A DNA stretch of 64,000 nucleotides, taken from NCBI GenBank assembly GCA_004335835.1, contig RWJK01001830.1, positions 39,810 through 103,809 on the forward strand, given 5' to 3'. Under the pieces are notes generated by a model that worked only from the letters and a program-made list of their open reading frames with translations, did no database searches and was not told where the DNA came from. A program made the translations under genes and the position numbers. Below are positions 1-11,100 of this stretch, one piece after another (the stretch's first letter is position 1; every line of letters starts with the position of its first letter). Origin of the DNA: Scenedesmus sp. ARA3 (Eukaryota > Chlorophyta > Chlorophyceae > Sphaeropleales > Scenedesmaceae).

Positions 1-307
1 AGCTGCTGGAGGCCCCAGTGTTCTTCAGGAGCTGCTGGTGAAGAAGCCAGCTGCAGTGGCAGCAGATGGGATGCCTGTCAAGCAATGATTAACGACGGTG
101 TACATGTCATGGCAGCGCACATGTCATCAGATGCTCCTTGCGGTAACACAAGACATATTGATGACAACCTTTTCCCAACTTTGTCAACTGCTCACTGAGT
201 ATTAACTATCACTTGCAGTTTACTTCGAACTGTAATCAGAAGCTAGCACGCCATGACTTGCTGAATTTATATCTTATCATATTGTATGTTCAACCGCGCC
301 CCTGCAG

Positions 308-646
308 GGTGAGGTGGTCATTCAGCACCAGGAGCAGCTCATTGCCGAGGCGCTGCAGGGCGCGCAGCAGCACCAGCTGGGTGGGGCGCAGGGCGCCAGC
401 CGCGGCTGGGGCAGCTGCCTGGGCTGCAGGGTGGCCGGGGAGCTCACCAAGTACAGGTGAGGGACAGCAGCGTGTGGTGTATGCTGCTGCGTACGTGGCT
501 GGCTGCTGTCAAGGATTTAACAATTGATGTGTTGTGGGGCAGCAGCTGGTGCTGGGGATGTAGTACCTGGCTGGCGCAACCATCCTGCACTCTGAACTGG
601 GGTGTGCTGCGGCTGCACTGTTTTGCCCAGCGCTGAGTGTAGTGTA

Positions 647-700
<54 letters not shown>

Positions 701-1088
701 AGGAGCCAGCTGGGCAATAGGCTTGCGCAGCGCAGTGCTGAGCTGGGGATGTCACCGGTGGGGCTGGTGGCATACCATGAGGTGCGGCGCAGCACAGATT
801 TCTGCTTCCAAGCCGCCAGCATGCCAGCTGTCTGTCCTATTGCTGCGATCTTCAGGCAGGCTCCATACACGGAGAAAAGGCATTCATGTCATACTGCAAT
901 GTGCCTTGTGTCTGCTGCAGGCTGGCATGCCCAACAAGGACACCCACATCAAGGTGTCGCTGCGCAGCACGGACGGCTTTGACACGTCAGCAGTCAGCGA
1001 GGCGTTTGGCGGCGGCGGCCATGCAGCAGCCAGCAGCTGCATCATCACGCTGGAGGAGCTGCAGGCCTGGCGGGGCATGGCGCGGTAG
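308..1088 (+). CDS. DHH-family phosphoesterase, C-terminal DHHA1 part (5' partial)
   Basis: Three exons join in phase: 308-456, 703-781 and 921-1088 (stop TAG), giving about 131 residues. The product ends in the DHHA1 substrate-binding signature FGGGGHAAASS, preceded by LGMSPVGLVAYHE and by KVSLRST. This order is typical of plant and algal DHH/exopolyphosphatase-like phosphoesterases, which hydrolyse phosphoester or phosphoanhydride bonds with metal ions held by an N-terminal DHH domain. That catalytic half is not visible and must lie to the left of the window; bases 2-45 could hold part of an earlier exon, but I cannot fix its borders. The acceptor of exon 2 is fused to a (CTG)n tract. The exact substrate cannot be told from this fragment. 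Confidence 0.75.
648..700 (+). repeat. (CTG)n microsatellite forming the 3' end of an intron
   Basis: About 18 uninterrupted GCT/CTG units run straight into the CAG acceptor of the second phosphoesterase exon. The repeat therefore takes the place of the polypyrimidine tract. Apparent polyA/polyC/polyS open frames over it are repeat translations, not genes. Confidence 0.9.
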
Positions 1089-2520
1089 CAGCAGCCGGGC
1101 GCGTGCAGCCTGGCCAATATGGCAGCAGGGCGCTGACGTTGCGTTGCCGAAGGTATTGAGTTGTTGCCCCTCTTCTAAACTAGAGGGGGTTAGGTCAGGA
1201 TGTAGATTGCGACATCAGATGACGCGCTCGAGGATAGCTGGTGCACCAGCCACGTGGCTCACCCGTTGCACAATCTCGCGCATGTATGACAGGTGACTGG
1301 GGGGTGCTCTTAAGCCAGCACCTGCTGAAAGTTGTTCCCTTTGGCACAGAAACAGCATTGAATTACGGATTGATCAACCAGCTGGGCATGTCACCGTCAT
1401 CCATGCGCATGGCATGCATGCCATCGGCCCAGTGGGCTACAGCTATGCCTCGACAGCCCTGCTGCGCAGAATGCGGTATGTGGCGCGGCACCTTTGGACA
1501 ATGGATTGGTGACAATTGCACTTGTTTGGATGCATGTGGCTGACGGCCACAGCGGCTGGCCGTGCTTGCACAAGGGTTTGATGAGTGACACTTGCGGCGC
1601 GCTGCAGCTGCACCACTGATGCAGCAGTTGCAGCATTGTCATGTACGCACGGCACACGCATCCAACAGTATTTGAACCATCTTAAAGTTTTCAATTGCTT
1701 TCAACGTCGCCACGAACGTCCGGTGCGGTGCATTTATGGTGTCCACGCGTGCACCATCGCCCCCACTGCAGCTGCTTGCACTGCAATTGATTTGCTCGGA
1801 GGTGTCGTTTGATTTTGTGGAGCTGCTGGGCCGTTCACCGACTTAGACCACAAATTTGCTGTTTTAAAATGATACATAGAGCCTGAATCGTGGCTGAGGT
1901 TTTTGTTCTGTGCGTTGATCGTGATCAACTGCCATACATGACATATGTCGTTGCGACAGACGCCCGCCACCGCCCACCACCGCCCACAACACGAAATAGG
2001 ATACTTTCAGTGCATTGGTGAACAGACATGTGTTGATTGCTCTGCTAAATGCTTGTTTTGTGAGTTGTCATGCCCAGGTCGTACATCCTTGTACAACATG
2101 TCGGGGTTGCTGGCAGCAAAATGATCTTAGCAGTCGCTTTATGCAGAGATTGAGGTTTGAACTGGCGTTTCCTACGTTGCGGCCGGCCTGTTGGTACATG
2201 CGCTCAATTGGTCGGACTTAATGCCAGGTATTCAGCCTCCCTCACCCCGCTTATGCTCAGATATCCCCCTTTAACTCATATACATTCACTTTTTCGCTTT
2301 TTTCGGCGTGTTTGGCTCGATGTTCCACGGCCCCCTCTCTTTTCGGTTGGCGCGCCTGATGACATGAACCCCTCAAACCAAGATACGTGCGACATCATGA
2401 AGTTGTAATCAGGCATTGCATGTAATCTTGCTTCCACACACGCTACCCTCAGTTGTACAAGAAAAAACTACCCATGCAAAGAAGAGGGACCCCATAGATT
2501 GCTTGTGCATGCAAATTTGT

Positions 2521-2558
<38 letters not shown>

Positions 2559-4442
2559 CTGCTGCGCAGCAGCAGGAGACAAATATGCGTGCCACATAGA
2601 CCAGAAGTTGCAAGGCAGCAGTTTGCAGACTGTGCAATGGCGACTCATGAAACCCCTGCCCGGGCACAACCGACACACAACCAGAGCTTGCTCATTGTCT
2701 GCCAGCCCCCCGCTGTGCTTGGCCGCCACAACGAACCACCATGCATGAGCACACCATCAATGCCCCTGCAGCTCCCACCGCCCTGCATAAAGACCCAAAT
2801 GGCTGGGACATTTTACTGCAGGCAGCCTGTGCCTTGGATGGGTGCCTTGCGTGATGTTTGGCAGCGTCCTACACCAGCAGCACGTTTGCTCAGGCAACAG
2901 GCCTGCTGGTTTCACAAATGACCACATGCAAAACTCATACATGCCACAGCAATCCTGGTGACGTACAGCACGGCCCTTGCTTACGGTTGTGCACAGCAGT
3001 CGTAACAAAGCCAGCCATTGCTGGCTGCCTGCATGCCAAATTGATAGCTCAGCATGTGGGCCGCAAGCATGGCCATCACAATGCTCGAGGGTGCAAACAC
3101 AAAGCATGCTGCACGCACACCCCAACTTGAAGCTGATCACGTACAGCCTCTGTTGCAGTTGCTGTAGCCAAGCCAGACAACGTGATGGATAGATTGACCT
3201 GCAGGCCACCAACAAATACATTGCCGCCGCCTGTGCTGCAGAGCCAACTGCCAACATGCACAGCAACACAACTTGTCTGGGAGTCCCAGAGGCGAATATG
3301 CACACGGGGTCAAGGCAGCCGCCACGTGCGAGGGTCAAGCCTACACCTGCGAAAGCTCAATGCCGTGCATGCCCTTCATAGATGTATCTAAGCCGTGCAC
3401 GTGCTGGCCCATCCCCAGGCCACTGCTAGACACATGACCAGCTGCAGTGCCACTGCTGCAGCACTCATGTCCCTGCTGAGTGAGTGACGCGCAGAGCACA
3501 TTGGGGCACTGATCAGTCACCAGGCAGCAGTGCGTAGCTGCTTCTAGCGCTGCTTGGAGATCTGCCACATGGTGCATGCACTGTCTCAGCATGCTGCACA
3601 CGGCGACACCGCCAGCCACGCCTTGCACTTGCTGCTGAGACTGCAGGTGCAACTACCAGTCTGCTGCTTGTCTCACAGCTGTTGAGCACTGTCGTTGAGC
3701 AATGTGAATCAACAACAGAGCTGTGGCATTATTGCCCATGCATCAGTGTGTCAGCACCTGGTGTCCAATGAAACTGTTGGTAACAAAATATCCTCCGACA
3801 ACTGACTGTGTGTTCTGACAAGTACTGCTTGTCACCACAGCTCTGTAAGTGATGCTGCATACCAGCAGCACTAGTCAAGATAAGAACTGCTAGCAACTCA
3901 CAACCAAACAACTCTGAAAGCATCCTGGTTCTACAACATGCCCAGCATACATTGCGGTATTGCTGGGGCTGCATCAGGCTGCAGCACAGTCAACCACACT
4001 TCCTGCAAAATCTGCCAGACTGCTGCACAGAATTGCAGTGCAATGCTCTGGCACTCAACGGTATGATCCAAATGCAAATCAAATCACAACTTCAGAAGTA
4101 GACCATAGTCTTGGGCGGTGCTGACTCATCACTTGCTGAGCGTTTGCAGTTGATGTCAAAGTGCTGCTGGTCTACGCAACTCAGGCTGGTGTGATGCACA
4201 GATCATGCCGATACCGCTACAACGGAGAAGCACTGCTACGCCAACTGCCTCCGCTAACTAAACCTGCAGCGCACTAACGCTGCACAGCAACCCCCCAACT
4301 CGTGTGTGATAGTCAAAGGCCAATCAACAGCCTTGATATAACAAACAATTTTGCAAAAGCTGCAACTCCTGCTGCAACCGACCATTGATAACCTTGCCAT
4401 GCATTGCATCCACCAGCACCTCATGAAATCGAAAACAACAGC
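1089..4442. other. Intergenic stretch without a supported gene
   Basis: Between the phosphoesterase stop and the end of the esterase gene I find no recognisable protein, splice-consistent exon chain or RNA gene. It contains a (CAG)12 tract at 2523-2558 and scattered short open frames rich in Cys, Trp and His, as expected from out-of-frame CTG/TGC-rich DNA. The longest (2757-3338, minus, 193 codons) has no recognisable motif. The 3' UTRs of the two convergent genes must lie here. Confidence 0.5.
2523..2558. repeat. (CAG)12 microsatellite
   Basis: Twelve near-perfect GCA/CAG units in the intergenic stretch. Both strands give fake homopolymer open frames (Q, A, C, L). No flanking coding signal is seen. 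Confidence 0.9.
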
Positions 4443-7400
4443 TCAATGGCCCCGTGCATTCTGCTTGCCTGCAGCTGCCTCTGCCGCCGCCGCAGCAGCA
4501 GCAGGAGCAGTGCCTCTCTGAGGCCGTCCTTCAGCCACCGGCACTGGTCTTGGCGTGCTGGCAGGAGCTGCTGGCTGGTGCTGCACTGGTGCTGCTGCTG
4601 TGGGTGCTGGAGCAGGCACGGAACGGACAGCTGCAGGTGCACTTGGCGTGGCTGGCGCAGGTGTCTGTCCTGATGCTGGTGCAGCTGCAGCAGGTGCTGG
4701 CACCCTACCAGCTGGTGCCGCTTTACCCGCTGCTGCTGCCTTGCCAACTGTTCTTGCTTTGCCAGTTGGTGCTGCATCGCCTGCTGGCGCTGCATGGGCT
4801 GAGATGCTGTTCAGCTGGCTGGCCGGTGCAGGGGCAGCAGCTGTTGCCTGCTTCATGTGTGCAGGGGCAACGGCTGTCACCTGCTTCTCAGGCGGAGGTG
4901 CAGCTGGGGCCTGTGCAGCTTGGGCTGCAGGCTTTGCCGGTATGCCCTGTTGGCTCCCAGCCGCCCCCCTGCCAGGGGTCTGAGCAGCAACAGGCGCTGG
5001 GGCAGCTGGCGCTGCTGCTGCTGTTGCTACTGCAGGGATTGCTGCAGCAGGCTGCTGCAGTGCAGGGGTTGCTGCAGGTGCCTCCTTGGCTGGTGGCTGG
5101 GCAGGCTGCTGCTGTGCTGACGGTGTGGGCGGTGCCGGCTCCTCAACACCGCCAGCTGCTGGCGGGGGCAGCGGCTGCGCTGCTGCGCCTGGCACCTGCC
5201 AGGTGGGGAACTTGGGCTCCGGCAGAGCTGCGGTATGCTGCTGGCGCTGCGTAAAGAACGTCCTGCAGGTACATGAATGCAACAAGTGTGGATACACCAG
5301 GCAACTTGCACAGTGGCAGGCTGGGTGCTCAGACACGTCACGCAAAGCGCAGTGTCAAGCACACTCAAGGCCAGGTAGGTTGCAAAACCACATTCAGCAG
5401 CAGCAGCAGCGTGCTCGCCTAAGCCGGTTGGCTGCGCCCAGGAGCACAATTACTGGTGCGGGGCACACAGTCAGGCAGTTCACGTGCCCATCGCTGCTTC
5501 ACACTTGTGCCGCAGCTGCCATGCCAGCGCATGCACGGGGCCTGCTCACCATGCCAGGTCAGCCTTGAAGGGTGTCCAGTCATGACCTGTCTGCTGCAAG
5601 CCGCACAGCCACAGCGCAGCCGGCGGCTGCCCTGCTGCTGCGCTGTCACCATTGCTGCTGCCTGCAGCGGCTGCAGTGCACAAGTCCCTGCAGGCCACGC
5701 CCTCGCCTGCCAGCAGCACCAGTGGCGTGCTGCCGCTGCTGCCTGAGCAGCCGTAGCTCGCGGCCCATGCGTCTGCCATCTCCACTGCACGCGGAGCAGC
5801 AGCAGTGCACATGGTGCAGCAGCAGCATACAACGAGGTCAGCAGCGCTTGGCAGCACAACAACAGGCACCATCGCTGGGAACGCTGGCTGCGCATGCTGT
5901 TGTTGCACAGCAAGGTGGTCCATGTGCACACTGCTGCCATAACTGTGCCGCTTTGCATGAGCACTTTGGCACTGAAACAGCAAGGTACCAGCGCATGTTG
6001 CCACCGCACCATGCCACTCACGTGTGCTGAGCAGTACATCGCCTGTGGCGCTGCTGCTGCCCTCAAAGAAGGGGAAGAGGCTGTCCTGCATGCCATGGAT
6101 GAATACCAGCGGCACCTTGCGCTGCTGCTGCTGGCTGCTGCTGCTGCTGCTTGCTGTTGCTGGCGGTGGCACATCAACACACTCCTCGTCCAGGTATGCC
6201 TTGCGCAGCACTGTGTTGACCAGCGCAGCGCCTGCCAGCGTGGAGCGCAGGTAGGGCGACTTGCACAGCAGTGTCTGCAGGATCATGCCGCCGTTGCTGA
6301 AGCCCAGTGCGTACACCTGCCGGCGAGCAAGACACATCAGAACACACACCATCAGTGTTAGGCGCGCGGCTGGTACGCTTGCAACTATGGAAATGCATGC
6401 AGCATGCTGCATGAATGTGGCGTTTTGACCACTGCATGGCTGGGTTGGTGCGTTTGGGGAAGGAGCTGCCAGTCCTGCAAGCCGCCACAGAGCGCCAGCA
6501 AAGCTGCGCAAGGATACTGTGCAGCTCGCAAGCAGGCCTGGCCGCTGCTCACACACTCGCTGCCTGCGCTGAACCATGCTGGTGCAAAGCTGCAGCAGCT
6601 GCTGTGACTCACGTCATTGGGCTTGCTGGGCAGCTTGGCCTGCAGCGCCTTTGTGAGAGCCTCCAGGAAGCCCACATCATCTGTGTCGCTGTCCATGCAG
6701 TGGCTGGGGTGGCTCTTGTAGGGGCACTGCCAGTAGCCGCTGTTCCACATCTGCAGCAGCGACAGGTAGGCTTAGTGCAGTGTGCACGCTGTTGCCGCTG
6801 AATGCTCTGCTATAGCAGCTGGCGTCGACATTGCAGCTGGCGATGCAGTTGCTGTCTCGTGACCTTACCTGTCAGGAACAGCTGGTCCCAGTCACCCTGG
6901 CCTGCCTTGCTGCATGCAGCTGGTTGCTGTCAAATTTACTCCTGACCCCAACCATGTGCTGGCAGCTAGCGGTGTCAACGGCACCTGCTATTGTGCGAAG
7001 AAGCTGCTGCTGCTAATGCTGCTGCTGCTGCTGCTGCACAGCTTAGGGCTGTTGGCTCACTTGGAAGCCCGGCAGCTTGCCGCCGGCATCAGGGTACACC
7101 AGGATGGCTTCCTTCGCCAGCCAGCCCTTGTTGATGCCCATGCTGCCTGCCACGTGCTCCGCTGCTCTTGTGATGTGGTCAAGGCCGCCAGTAGGTGGTG
7201 GACCACCGTCTGCTGCAGGCTTGACATTATACAGCCCGTGCAGAATGAGCCAGAGCGGTGCTGGGCTGCTGGCTGAGTAGTCAGAAGGGAAGTACATGTC
7301 TGCAAAGCGCTCCACTCCTGCAGGAGGATGCAGGCAGGGTGTGTGTTGAAAGGCGAGCAGCAGAGGCAGCTGCTAGTCAAACGATAGACCAGGTTGCAAA

Positions 7401-7763
7401 CACCAAGTCAAAGCACAGCATCAGGCAACTTATATGACGTTGAGACATTCAACAATTTCATTGGAAGCAGCTTGTCATCCCAACACGCTTGTGGATGATG
7501 CAGCTGCACTCTGCCGCCGCACCTTGGTGCTGAACAGACAGCCTGCATGTGGGCTGTGGAGAGGCAGGCAACGTTACATATGTGGCTCCTATGGTACTGC
7601 AAAGCGACTCCATGACGCTTGGAGTGGCCGTTGATGCTCCCTGCACGTGCCTTGGCAGCATAGCCCTCCTGTTGCTGTTGCTGCCCCTGGGAGGAGCACT
7701 GCCAACGGCAGTAGTCGATGCCATGCTGACGACCAGCAACGCAAAGCACAGGTAGACATTCAT
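4443..7763 (-). CDS. Secreted LpqC/PHB-depolymerase-like esterase with long Ala/Pro-rich tail
   Basis: Six exons join in phase: 7763-7523, 7317-7061, 6750-6613, 6316-6022, 5784-5550 and 5262-4443, giving 661 residues. Residues 1-21 form a signal peptide (MNVYLCFALLVVSMASTTAV). An alpha/beta-hydrolase of the LpqC/poly(3-hydroxybutyrate) depolymerase/feruloyl esterase type follows: the oxyanion HG at 107-108, nucleophile Ser219 in GFSNGG, Asp290 in GMQDSLFPF and His378 in GHDW. The core ends with WTFF, matching the family's usual W-x-F-F finish. About 260 further residues are Ala/Pro/Gln-rich without a fold I recognise. It probably cleaves short ester bonds in the secretory route, wall or medium; substrate unknown. 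It shares a 369-bp upstream region with the divergent peroxidase gene. The family assignment is firm; the tail's end is less so. Confidence 0.85.
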
Positions 7764-8132
7764 CGTTTTTAGTGTTATATTACGTAGTCAGCATTTGTGC
7801 GCCCAGACAGGCCTCATCAGTGGCTGTCTCTTCCCGCCTGCCCCACGATTATGGGCGCCGACCTCTGCACACAGCTAAAGATCTTTAAGTTAGTACAGGC
7901 AGCTAGAGGCTGCTGATAGTATTCTGAAGACACCCATCAGGGCTTGGTGCGACCAGTGACACAGACACCCCGTGGGCAGGTAACAGTGCATACGCAACTG
8001 CACAAGCAGGCCCTCAAAGGTCGTGATCCGTACTGCGGAAGCTATTGTGGAAGCCCAGCGTGGCCTCAACGCAGCGATCCTGCTTGCAGTTCGAAAACAC
8101 CCACCTCTCATCTTTCACAGCACAGCAGCACC
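7764..8132. promoter_or_regulatory. Divergent intergenic region (esterase / cytochrome c peroxidase)
   Basis: These 369 bp separate the two start codons (ATG at 7763 on minus, ATG at 8133 on plus), so they must hold both promoters and both 5' UTRs. No clear TATA box or known element stands out. Confidence 0.6.
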
Positions 8133-11100
8133 ATGGCACTGCGCATGCTCCTTCTAGGGAGCGCACGTGCTGCCAAGCTTGTTGCAAACCAGCAGGCTAC
8201 CAGGCAGCTTGCCTCTGCTGCGGGCAAGTCCGGTGGTGGGGTGAGTGTCTGTGTCAGAATGCTCCCGGGAACAGCGAACACCGCCTCTGCACTGCATGCG
8301 CTGCGCCCACATGGCATCGAACAATCCACCTATCAATGAGCGATGCTGAAAAGTCGCCAAGGCCCTTCCTGCGAGAGATCGGGTTTGCAGGAGGTCTTCT
8401 GGTGTGTTCACCATGGACCCAATCCAGCCTACGCAGGCAACCACACAGCTGGCAGCAGGTTGCAGGACACCTGGTGACAGCCCAAACATCAGCAACTCCA
8501 GCAGCTACGGCTTGCAAGCCATGCAGTTGACTCTCTGTTGATGACTCACTCTCTCACATGGTGCTTGCTGTTCACGCTCCCATGACGCTCCAAACATGCT
8601 GCTCCTCTGCCTGCCCACCTGCTCCTGCTCTCCCCAGGGTGGCGTGTTCCTTGGATTGGCCGCGCTGGGTGCCGGCGCCTGGGCTGCAAACGAGTATGGC
8701 TACATCAACCTGAGCCAGGCCAAGCAGAGCCTGCAGGGCATCCAGGCATCCATGCCACAGCTAGGGGTGAGCTGGCAGCAGCAGCGGCAGCAGCAGCAAC
8801 AGCATGGCGGCAGCAAGGTGGATTGCGGCTGCGCTAGCTTGAGGCCTGGTGCAGATAGCAATTACCTCTGTGTGCACGCTGGCGCTTGACCTGCAATGAG
8901 CAACAGTTTCCTTGCACGCCTTGTGTTGCTCTCCTTGTGGTGCGCCCGGCCCCAATTCCTGCCTTCAGCCCGCGCTACCAAGCAAATGAATGAATGGATG
9001 AGCTGCGCGTGGTGCGTTCACACTTAACACCCGCGTGAGTTGAGGAAGGAGACGTGTGTGGCGATGAGGATACCTCATGCGCCTCCACGCCTCCCACCAT
9101 TCTACCAAGCGATACACTTCAGTTCCAACTCTGCCTGCAGCACAAGGACAGGCGCCCAACATCCTAGCTGGCACGCCACCCTGCAAATTATTTCCTCTGC
9201 GCCTGCCACCAACTGCTGCCGCTGGCTTACGGTTCATGCTTGCAGGAGCCCAAGAAGGACTACGACGCGGTGCGCAAGGCGATTGAGAACCTGCTGGACG
9301 CTGAGGACTACGATGATGGCAGCTTCGGTGAGCTGCTGCTGCTGTTGGTGCTGCTGTTGATGGTGGTGTTGGTGGTGGATGATGGTGGTGTAGGCTGAGC
9401 TGCTACACAGCCTGCATGACGCACCTGCCACGAGCGCTGCAGAATGGCAGGTTGCAGGGCTGCGGTTGGCGTGATATGGGAGGTGCAGCAGGACTGAGCT
9501 GGGTTGGGGTTGGCTGCTGCCCCGCCTGCAGCAGCAGACACGCAGCTCAACTGCAGGACCCCCTCAAGCATGCATGGTGCTGCGGCACTGTGCAGTGTGT
9601 GAGAGCCATCAGCAGCCAGCTGTGGGCTGACTGCAGGCTCCCAGGATCGCTTGCTACCCTCTTCAGCACATGCGCTGCCGCTGTACATCTTCCATGCTGA
9701 CGTCCTCTCCTGCTGCTGCTGCTGCTGCCAGGCCCTGTGCTGGTGCGCCTGGCGTGGCACGCGTCAGGCACCTATGACGCTGCCAGCGGCACAGGAGGCT
9801 CCAACGGCGCCACCATGCGGTGAGGGGGCCTGTTTTGGGGTTCTACACGCCATGCCGGCTATGCCTGTGCTCAGCAGCACGCCTGTTGCAGCTATCACGC
9901 ACCGCGCCGTATGTGATGTGGATAAGCAGCGGTTGTCGCGCAGCTGTTTGCGGCATCCAGCTCCCTGGCAACCCTCCTCAGCTATTCAGATGTACATGCA
10001 CTTTGTTTTGATGTCTGTTGCCTACAAAGCTGCTGTTATACCACACCTACCAATGCACTGCGCGCATCACCATCATCATGGCCGCAGGTGGGCGCCCGAG
10101 TCGGAGCACGCCGCCAATGCTGGCCTGGCAGTTGCGCGCAAGCTGCTGGAGCCCGTGAAGGCGGCCTACCCCTGGATCAGCTACGCCGACCTGTGGACGC
10201 TGGCGGGCGCGGTGGCCATTGAGGCCATGGGAGGTGTGTGTGATTGGGGGCGTGGGCGGGAGGGGAAACCACAGCAGCATGTATACAGTGTGGTGTCACA
10301 TGCCCTGTGCAACACATGCAGATACGCGGTGGCCATTGAGGCCATGGGAGGTGCGTGGCTGCTGGTGGTGGTGGGCACAGCAGGAAAAACACAGCAGCAT
10401 GTATCTACTGTAGCATTCGTGCTTCATGGTGGAGGTGGTGGTGGTGGGCAGGGCCTCGTGCAGCACATGTAGTAGCTGCAGCGTGGTGTCGCTCACCCTC
10501 AGCTGTGTGCTAGCATCAAGGCACCCCTTGTGTGGCAGTGGTTCGTGCCCCTGCCGCCAACCCAGAATGCACGTGCTGCTCCGTGTCTGCTGCTGCTACT
10601 CGGCTCCTCTCTTCTCCCCCCAGGCCCCACCATCCCGTGGCGCCCAGGGCGTGCCGACAAGGCCAGCGGCAACGACTGCCCGCCTGACAACAGGCTGCCT
10701 GATGCGGCGCAGGGCGCGGGCCATGTGCGCGACGTGTTTGGGCGCATGGGCTTCGACGACCGGTGAGGCAGCTGACAGCGATGTGTGTGTGTNNNNNNNG
10801 GGGGGTGTGCGCTGCTGTTGTGGCGTGCGCTTGGGCGCATGGGCTTCGACTTGTGGTGAGGGGGCCTGCTGCCTGTGTGTGGTGGTTGGGCTTTGGTATT
10901 GCAGCATGTCGAACAAGTGTGAGTGTGGATATGAGCGGGAGGGAGCATGATCATGCTCTTGGAGCGCTGGCATGCCTCTGTTGACCTTGCTCAACACTGG
11001 TATAGACGCAAACCCTGCACACTTGCGCGGCCTTGCGTGCTGCTGCTGCCGCCGCCTGTCGGCGAGATGGTGGCGCTGGTTGGCGCGCACACGCACACAC

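Noticed and set aside
444..870. Open frames with long runs of Ser, Gln, Cys or Ala
   Set aside because: They are translations of an intronic CTG tract in several frames, and the spliced phosphoesterase exons explain the region.
1378..1400. INQLGMSP-like peptide resembling the phosphoesterase exon 2 (LGMSPVG)
   Set aside because: Only six or seven residues match, there is no splice edge, and similarity stops at once; probably chance.
2757..3338. 193-codon minus-strand open frame
   Set aside because: No motif, no homologue I recognise, Cys/Trp-rich composition typical of out-of-frame TGC/CTG DNA, and no splice context.
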